Assembly (NCBI GenBank): GCA_020343755.1
Contig: CP070810.1
Coordinates: forward strand, 244,010 to 249,470
DNA: 5,461 nt
Reading direction: 5' to 3'
DNA from: Dehalococcoidia bacterium
GTDB lineage: Bacteria; Chloroflexota; Dehalococcoidia; Dehalococcoidales; E44-bin46
Positions 1-4,640 of the stretch are shown piece by piece. The position numbers and the translations under genes were made by a program. The notes under the pieces are model-generated. The model was not told the DNA's origin and made no database searches. It worked only from the letters and a program-made list of their open reading frames with translations. Position 1 is the stretch's first letter. Every line of letters begins with the position of its first letter.

Positions 1-2072
1 AGGGCACGGAGGTCAATCTGTGAGTAGTCTCCGGCCAGGAGACAAGACCCGGGTGGAGCGATAAAGGCTTGCCTGATTTCCCTGCCCAGTTCACCTCGGA
101 TGGGGATATTTTGCAGGTTAGGCTCGCTGGAGGAAAGCCGGCCGGTGGCTGTCCTGGTCTGATTAAAGCTGGTATGCACCCGACCGGTTTTGGGGTTTAT
201 TAAGCTGGGTAGGGCGTCAATGTAGGTTGACTTGAGCTTGGCCAACTGGCGGTAGTCTAAAATAAATTCTATTATAGGGTGGACTCCGCGCAGTTCCTCC
301 AGCACGGCAGCCCCGGTGGAATAACCGCCCTTAGTTTTACGGGCAGGTGGCAGCTTCAACTCCTCAAATAGGACGAAGCTTAGTTGTTGGGGTGAGTTTA
401 TATTGAAGCGGTGCCCCACGCTGTTATATATCTCGGCCTCCAGCTTGAGTAACTGCTCACCGAGGCGATGAGACATCTGCCTCATTAGCTCTATATCCAG
501 GGCGACACCGTTCCTCTCCATGCTGACCAGCACCGGTACCAGTGGCAGCTCAACCTCGGAGAACAGTTGCCATAGTCCCTGCTGGTGAAGCTCGGGGCTT
601 AGTAATTCAGCCAGTTGTCCGGTGATGTCAGCATCAGCGCAGGAGTAATCGGCAGCCTGTTTTACCTCTACCTGTGACATAGAAAGCTGCTTAGCCCCAG
701 AGCCAATGAGGTCTGAAATGGGCGTCATTTCAATGCCTAGCTTACTGAAAGCCAAGGCTTTCAGGCTTAGAGATTTTTCGCCCAGGAGGTAGGCAGCCAG
801 CATAGTGTCAAAGGTCAGGTTGTTGACGGTTACCCCGTACTCAGCTAGCACCGTCATATCATACTTGCCGTTGTGGGCAAGCTTAGCTAAGGTAGCATCT
901 TCCAGCCGAGACTTAAGCTCATTGATGACCTGGTCGAGGGGCAGTTGTTCCACCTGTCCCCAGCCGACATGACCGACTGGAATGTAGTAAGCCTCGCCCG
1001 GGGCTGGCGATAGAGATATGCCTACCAGTTGGGCTAACATAACGTTTAGGCTTGTTGTCTCCAGGTCAAAGGCAAAGGACTTAGCTGCTGACAGGCGGTT
1101 TAGCAGCTCATCAAAGGCCGAAGTGGTATTTACAATATGATAATCTTTTTCGGGGGGTGGCTTAATTTTAACCTGAGGCGAGACTTTGGGTGCTTCAACT
1201 TCGGGTAATTTAGGTAATAGGCTAGCAAACTCCAACTCGCGAAAAAGCTCAGCTACTTGCTGGCGGTCATAATGGCTAATCTGGCAGTCATCAAGGTTAA
1301 GGGTAAGCGGTACCTGGGTAACGATGGTTGCTAGCTCTTTGCTCTGGCGAGCCAGGGCTTCGTTTTGTCGCAACAGCCCCTGGAGCTTGGGTGGGGTCAC
1401 CTCATCTATATGGTCGTAAATTTCTTCTATAGTGCCAAATTGCTGGATGAGCCTGACGGCTGTTTTCTCTCCGATGCCAGGGACGCCAGGGATATTATCC
1501 GAGGGGTCGCCCACCAGTCCCTTAAAGTCGGCAATATGATCAGGTTTAATGCCATATTTTTGAGATACTGCGGCTTCATCATAGAGCATAGTATTGCTGA
1601 AGGCTCGCCTCGGTTTTGGGTAGAGCAACTTTACTCGGGGTGATACCAGTTGCATAGCATCAGCGTCGCCGGTAACGATTATAGTATCAATATCCTGACG
1701 GCTGGCCTGCAGGCTGAGTGTGCCCAGAACATCGTCTGCTTCATAGCCCTCAAGCTCAAAGATAGGGATATGGAAGGCTTCCACCAGTTGTCTTACCCGC
1801 CCTAGTTGGTTGACCAATTCGTCTGGGGTTGGGGGTCGCTGTGCCTTATACTGGGCAAACATTTGGTGTCTGAAGGTAGGTGCTTTTTTATCGAAGGCGA
1901 TAGCATAGTGGGTGGGTTTAAGTTCGTTTATTGCTTTCAGCAGTATAAGGGCAAAGCCGTAAACGGCGCTTACCATCTCTCCCGTCTTACTCACCGTGAG
2001 TGGTGGCAGGGCGTGGAAGGCACGATGGACAAGAGCATTGCCGTCAAGCAGCACCAAAAGTGGCTTTTTCAT
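1..2072 (-). CDS. polA: DNA polymerase I, N-terminal 690 residues (cut by the left edge)
   Basis: This is a family A DNA polymerase that fills gaps and removes primers in replication and repair. The frame is open from the ATG at 2072 to position 1. Residues 1-290 form the 5'-3' exonuclease/flap nuclease: D10, D61 in a TFRHQMFAQYKAQRP context, E111-A-D-D114, GDADAMQLV (D136, D138) and GDPSDNIPGVPGIGEKTA (189-204), the helix-hairpin-helix. Residues 310-495 form a 3'-5' exonuclease with apparently complete catalytic residues: D336 and E338 (FDLET), D405 (KYD), Y476 and D480 (YSCAD), so proofreading is probably intact. The polymerase domain begins near 505, with TATGRLSSSEPNLQNIP (641-657) and motif A, DYSQIDLR (682-689). 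Asp687 stands where Glu is usual. The O-helix and motif C lie beyond the edge; family members are around 900 residues. No Shine-Dalgarno site precedes the ATG, and a -10 box lies six bases upstream, suggesting a leaderless transcript. The identity is secure. Confidence 0.97.
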   Translation of the reverse strand, partial: MKKPLLVLLDGNALVHRAFHALPPLTVSKTGEMVSAVYGFALILLKAINELKPTHYAIAFDKKAPTFRHQMFAQYKAQRPPTPDELVNQLGRVRQLVEAFHIPIFELEGYEADDVLGTLSLQASRQDIDTIIVTGDADAMQLVSPRVKLLYPKPRRAFSNTMLYDEAAVSQKYGIKPDHIADFKGLVGDPSDNIPGVPGIGEKTAVRLIQQFGTIEEIYDHIDEVTPPKLQGLLRQNEALARQSKELATIVTQVPLTLNLDDCQISHYDRQQVAELFRELEFASLLPKLPEVEAPKVSPQVKIKPPPEKDYHIVNTTSAFDELLNRLSAAKSFAFDLETTSLNVMLAQLVGISLSPAPGEAYYIPVGHVGWGQVEQLPLDQVINELKSRLEDATLAKLAHNGKYDMTVLAEYGVTVNNLTFDTMLAAYLLGEKSLSLKALAFSKLGIEMTPISDLIGSGAKQLSMSQVEVKQAADYSCADADITGQLAELLSPELHQQGLWQLFSEVELPLVPVLVSMERNGVALDIELMRQMSHRLGEQLLKLEAEIYNSVGHRFNINSPQQLSFVLFEELKLPPARKTKGGYSTGAAVLEELRGVHPIIEFILDYRQLAKLKSTYIDALPSLINPKTGRVHTSFNQTRTATGRLSSSEPNLQNIPIRGELGREIRQAFIAPPGSCLLAGDYSQIDLRA

Positions 2073-2100
2073 AGTCTCATTATAGCAGAGTAAGAGGGAT
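2036..2100 (-). repeat. Direct repeat copy 1: promoter and first codons of polA
   Basis: This is the functional copy of a roughly 65-bp segment that recurs in diverged form at 4521-4587, in the same orientation. Three blocks match in order. The first is cattgccg-N-caag. The second is ggctttttcat (11 of 11), which is the polA start codon and next codons. The third is attata-N-cagag (11 of 12), which is the -10 region. Over 2036-2072 I count 29 matches in 37 aligned columns with one gap. Confidence 0.75.
2079..2087 (-). promoter_or_regulatory. Extended -10 promoter of polA
   Basis: The minus strand reads TGCTATAAT, a perfect TGnTATAAT extended -10 element. No convincing -35 hexamer lies 16-18 bases upstream, which is usual for extended -10 promoters. 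Only six bases (GAGACT) separate the element from the polA ATG at 2072, so a start point seven bases downstream of the box would fall on the A of the ATG. That implies a leaderless polA mRNA, in line with the missing ribosome binding site. Confidence 0.65.
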
Positions 2101-2127
2101 GACAGAAGAAATGGGTAATATTCTGCG

Positions 2128-2613
2128 CTACTTTTCTGAAGGAGTCCAGCTTAGAAGTTCGACCTGTGAGGGGGTTATCTGATAGTTGTACCCGCCCACG
2201 TGTCCATAGTGTCCGCCGTATTCAAATTTGCCTTTGACCTTGATTTTTCCGTAGCGTTCATCGGGCCCCATCATCTGTTGTTGATAAAGCTGGTTATAGA
2301 TTTCCAGGGGTATGCCTCCTTCAATCCAGAGCATTCTACCTCGGGGTATTAGATGCCCCTCAGCATATCCTGAATACTCCAGGCCCTCAGCCAGCACGAT
2401 AATTTCAAACCCGTGAAAGTAGAAACCTTCCAGAATGATATCCTTTCCTTGGAATTGTTCCGGGCTGGAGAATAGCTGCTCAAAGGTGACTTCGTGGGCT
2501 TTAATTTTCTCTCCTGGCCATTGGCAACCCAAAATCCCCCCGATAAAAAGGCAGGCTAAAATTGCCGCCACTACCACGATATATCTTTGATTAGTTTGTA
2601 AACCTGAGACCAT
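2128..2613 (-). CDS. Predicted lipoprotein of unknown function, 161 aa
   Basis: I do not recognise the family. The N-terminus has a short polar start, a hydrophobic stretch (residues 11-28) and a lipobox ILGC at 27-30, so Cys30 is probably the lipidated residue and the rest lies outside the cytoplasmic membrane. The mature part is rich in beta-prone segments (IILEGFYF at 59-66, MLWIEGG at 94-100, YGKIKVKGKF at 121-130) and has a Gly/His/Tyr patch, GGHYGHVGGYNYQI (133-146). The alternating strands with a VKGKF step suggest a small OB-fold-like barrel, but this is only a guess. The His residues could bind a ligand or metal; nothing proves it. The gene lies 30 bases after the redox fusion gene and 55 bases before polA, on the same strand. 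It has its own extended -10 box nine bases before the ATG, so it need not depend on read-through. No Shine-Dalgarno site is visible. The gene itself is likely real. Confidence 0.8.
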   Translation of the reverse strand: MVSGLQTNQRYIVVVAAILACLFIGGILGCQWPGEKIKAHEVTFEQLFSSPEQFQGKDIILEGFYFHGFEIIVLAEGLEYSGYAEGHLIPRGRMLWIEGGIPLEIYNQLYQQQMMGPDERYGKIKVKGKFEYGGHYGHVGGYNYQITPSQVELLSWTPSEK

Positions 2614-2622
2614 AGCGCTGGT

Positions 2623-2631
2623 ATTATAGCA
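2623..2631 (-). promoter_or_regulatory. Extended -10 promoter of the 161-residue lipoprotein gene
   Basis: The minus strand reads TGCTATAAT in the 30-base gap after the fusion gene, identical to the nine-base element before polA. Nine bases separate it from the ATG at 2613, so the transcript would have a leader of only about three bases. No -35 hexamer or Shine-Dalgarno site stands out. Confidence 0.55.
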
Positions 2632-2643
2632 AGGGCAGTTAAA

Positions 2644-4467
2644 TTAAACCAGTCCCAGAAGCATGGCTATTCCCAGACCTAGTATTATAATCCCGGCTAT
2701 CAGGTGTAATTTGGTGATGTTTTTTTCCTTCCAAAGATAGACGTCGTGGACTCTGCCCAGTCCGAAATAAACAATCCCGACTATGGCTAACATAGGCACA
2801 ATAAATACTAGGTTATACAAAAGCAGAATGGGGGCAGTTTGGACCATGTCGAAAACGGATAAAATACCGGCGGCAATTACATAAGGCCCAATGGTACAGG
2901 GTAATAGAAAGACGGTGACAAATACTCCGGTCAAGAAGGCTCCTCTAGTTGAGGTTATTCTGGAAAGTATCTTTTTAACTCTTGGCCGCAGGAGGAGGGG
3001 CATCTCGGTTCCCAATCCTCCTGGCTTATATCTTACGAAATCCCTGATATTCAGAATGCCAAAAACTATAGCGCCTACAGCCAGGCCTTTAAACAGCCAG
3101 AATCTAACTGTAGATAAAGCCTGGACTAGGTGGAAAAACTTGATAAAGACTAATCCGTACAAGAAGTATATTACGAATACTGCAGTAATAAACGCCGAGC
3201 CAGCGAATAATACACTTCGTCTGTTTCCAGGGTTATAGAATACAATCGTAGTCAGCATGAGCAACAAAACGGCAATGGCACATGGGTTTACGGCATCGGC
3301 TACGGCTAAAGTTAGAACTTTTGGTAAAGTAAGTGTAGGCTTAGGCACATCTGGCGGAGTAGGTTCTACCGGGGGCGGAGTAGGTTCTACCACCGGGGGA
3401 GGAATTTCTATACCTTCGCCATTCCATTGAAAAATCCAATCATCAACTAAGATTGCATTATCAAATTCAACAGTTTTCCCAGGAATCACGACCTCTGTCG
3501 TCTCTATTACTTTGAATTCGGCACCTTGTAAAATGTCAGATAAATCATCGCCAACTAGTAATTCTTTTAGTAATTCACCGTCTCCCGTGGGGCCATTCTT
3601 TATTAATACTTTCTGTTGATGCCAAATTATGGGATAACCGGGTAAGGCAGCGAGGTCTAGCTCGTTGAAATCTTGGGAGGTGCCATCAATCAAAGGGAAT
3701 TTGTTGGAATCTAATTCTTCGATTGTTCCTCTAATATTGTACAAGATTGGTAATTCACCGGCAATGTACTGGTCTTGATTAAAGATTGCTTGCGGAAATT
3801 CAAATCCTGTGTTGTATGCGGAAGCATATTCATCAAACAGAGGGGCGTTTTGCTCGTACTTTTCGTAAATCTCATATTCTATTATGATTAAATCTGCATA
3901 TTCTCTTGGTAGCTGCTCAAGTACCATAGGGGTAACTCTTTCACAGTGGCGGCAGCCAATTCCAGTAAAATAGACCATAAAAACATACTGGTGGGTGCTA
4001 TCGTTAATTATTTGGGTTGTGCCTTCCCCAACGGTGGGGAACCCCTCTAGCTCCTCTCCATAGCACATGCCCGTCATACTATAGACTTCCCTGAAATTAA
4101 GCTCTTTCATCATATCTAAGACCTGTGGGGAGACATTTCCACATGAGTAACCGGAATAAATGAGATAGGTCTTATCCTTATCCAGCTTATCAAGCTCATC
4201 CCGAAAATTCTGAGAATAGTACTCTATGTTGATAGCATTTTCTATATGCTCATAGTCAAACGACTGTGGGAATCGCAGGTCAATAATGACGAAATCTGGG
4301 TTATCCTGGTTTTCCTGGATTAAGGCAAGCGCTTCCTGTGGAGTGATACTTTCAATTATCTGGGTTTCTACTTCTTTACCAACACAACCACCGGCTAATA
4401 TAGCCCCAGTAACCAGTGATATCGAGAGCACCAGCAGCGTTAAATTTTTTCGGCCGATTTTGACCAA
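2644..4467 (-). CDS. Lipoprotein fusion: rhodanese, thioredoxin-like and CcdA/DsbD-type membrane domain, 607 aa
   Basis: This is a predicted transmembrane thiol-electron carrier with its partner domains fused on. Residues 1-28 are a lipoprotein signal (basic MVKIGRKN, hydrophobic core, LAGGC with Cys28). Residues 38-147 are a rhodanese domain whose catalytic Cys position is Tyr107; a Cys lies two residues later (YSCG, C109). Residues 155-250 are thioredoxin-like, with CRHC at 172-175 and a probable cis-Pro at P225 (FEFPQAIF). Residues 275-352 are an unassigned beta-rich segment. Residues 356-378 are a Pro/Glu/Thr linker. Residues 383-607 have six probable membrane helices with the CcdA cysteines C396 (NPC in helix 1) and C524 (LLPC in helix 4). 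By analogy with CcdA/DsbD, electrons from cytosolic thioredoxin would reach the outer CRHC. The start is TTG, because no in-frame ATG precedes the signal peptide. AGGGG lies six bases upstream, and an in-frame stop lies at 4489-4491. The domain calls are firm; the substrate is unknown. Confidence 0.9.
   Translation of the reverse strand: MVKIGRKNLTLLVLSISLVTGAILAGGCVGKEVETQIIESITPQEALALIQENQDNPDFVIIDLRFPQSFDYEHIENAINIEYYSQNFRDELDKLDKDKTYLIYSGYSCGNVSPQVLDMMKELNFREVYSMTGMCYGEELEGFPTVGEGTTQIINDSTHQYVFMVYFTGIGCRHCERVTPMVLEQLPREYADLIIIEYEIYEKYEQNAPLFDEYASAYNTGFEFPQAIFNQDQYIAGELPILYNIRGTIEELDSNKFPLIDGTSQDFNELDLAALPGYPIIWHQQKVLIKNGPTGDGELLKELLVGDDLSDILQGAEFKVIETTEVVIPGKTVEFDNAILVDDWIFQWNGEGIEIPPPVVEPTPPPVEPTPPDVPKPTLTLPKVLTLAVADAVNPCAIAVLLLMLTTIVFYNPGNRRSVLFAGSAFITAVFVIYFLYGLVFIKFFHLVQALSTVRFWLFKGLAVGAIVFGILNIRDFVRYKPGGLGTEMPLLLRPRVKKILSRITSTRGAFLTGVFVTVFLLPCTIGPYVIAAGILSVFDMVQTAPILLLYNLVFIVPMLAIVGIVYFGLGRVHDVYLWKEKNITKLHLIAGIIILGLGIAMLLGLV
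3353..3391 (-). repeat. 21-bp in-frame tandem repeat in the linker
   Basis: The 18 bases at 3353-3370 recur perfectly at 3374-3391, with a 21-base period. Each unit encodes seven residues of the Pro-rich linker (PVEPTPP type) between the extracytoplasmic domains and the membrane domain of the fusion protein. Because the period is a multiple of three, slippage would lengthen or shorten the spacer without breaking the frame. Confidence 0.85.
4228..4290 (-). repeat. 63-bp perfect repeat, copy in the fusion gene
   Basis: All 63 bases are identical to 5187-5249 in the neighbouring rhodanese gene, 959 bases away in the same orientation. The block encodes IDLRFPQSFDYEHIENAIN and adjoining residues, the N-terminal half of the rhodanese domain. 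Similarity continues past 4290 for about 75 bases with roughly a dozen or more scattered differences, then fades. Confidence 0.95.
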
Positions 4468-4473
4468 AGTTAG

Positions 4474-4478
4474 CCCCT
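4474..4478 (-). promoter_or_regulatory. Ribosome binding site of the fusion gene
   Basis: The minus strand reads AAGGGG followed by CTAACT and then TTG. The AGGGG core lies six bases before the TTG at 4467. This site, together with an in-frame stop a few codons upstream and a signal peptide that begins right after the TTG, fixes the non-ATG start. Confidence 0.75.
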
Positions 4479-4520
4479 TGCTTTCTTCTTAATCCTTAGG
4501 ATAGAGTTCGCGCACTCAGG

Positions 4521-4587
4521 CATTGCCGACAAGGAATGCTAAAGCGGCTTTTTCATGGCTTTATTAATTATAACAGAGCGGGGGGAT
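4521..4587 (-). pseudogene. Decayed copy of the polA promoter and first codons
   Basis: This is direct repeat copy 2, matching 2036-2100. On the minus strand it reads ATGAAAAAGCCGCTTTAG from 4556, where polA reads ATGAAAAAGCCACTTTTG. A one-base deletion here creates the stop after MKKPL and shifts the frame. The match resumes at CTTG-N-CGGCAATGC, which corresponds to codons 9-13 of polA, and ends soon after. Upstream, the CTCTGNTATAAT box is shared, with four extra bases between it and the ATG. The order, orientation and spacing of three matching blocks make chance unlikely. What remains of the copy apparently serves as promoter for the fusion gene. It could also produce a five-residue leader peptide, but a remnant is the simpler reading. 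Confidence 0.7.
4567..4575 (-). promoter_or_regulatory. Extended -10 promoter of the redox fusion gene
   Basis: The minus strand reads TGTTATAAT, a full TGnTATAAT match, preceded by CTC as in the polA promoter. No clear -35 hexamer is present. Transcription would begin near 4560, giving the fusion gene a leader of about 90 bases that carries the pentapeptide frame and the Shine-Dalgarno site. The fusion gene can thus be transcribed independently of the rhodanese gene upstream. Confidence 0.6.
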
Positions 4588-4603
4588 TTAAGTTAGCTAA
4601 ATC

Positions 4604-4635
4604 AGCTTAGTCGGCTGGTTAGCCAAGCTAAGGCT
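4604..4635 (-). terminator. Imperfect hairpin after the tandem-rhodanese gene
   Basis: CTTAG (4606-4610) can pair with CTAAG (4628-4632), and GGCT (4613-4616) with AGCC (4621-4624) around a four-base loop. AG at 4604-4605 can add to the stem across a bulge. It begins six bases after the stop codon, where a terminator would lie, but no run of U follows in the transcript. It could be a weak or factor-assisted terminator, or an mRNA-end stabiliser. Confidence 0.3.
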
Positions 4636-4640
4636 CTATT

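Noticed and set aside
1365..2093. Open frames on the + strand across the 5' half of polA (1365-1643 and 1806-2093)
   Set aside because: They lie antisense to a continuous, motif-rich polA frame, have no protein-like composition and no ribosome binding site that stands out.
2891..3238. Open frame on the + strand inside the membrane domain of the fusion gene
   Set aside because: It is antisense to well-defined CcdA helices and their conserved cysteines, and the translation has no recognisable domain.
4286..4492. Open frame on the + strand over the signal peptide of the fusion gene
   Set aside because: It is the complement of a rhodanese and lipoprotein signal coding region, and the translation looks like noise.
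4492..4502. Short palindrome atcct-t-aggat in the leader of the fusion gene
   Set aside because: It is only eleven bases, with no second copy seen near the other promoters, so an operator cannot be supported.
4539..4556. A regulatory leader peptide MKKPL before the fusion gene
   Set aside because: The similarity to the first codons of polA explains it better as a remnant. It has no regulatory codon run and no paired hairpins were seen around it.
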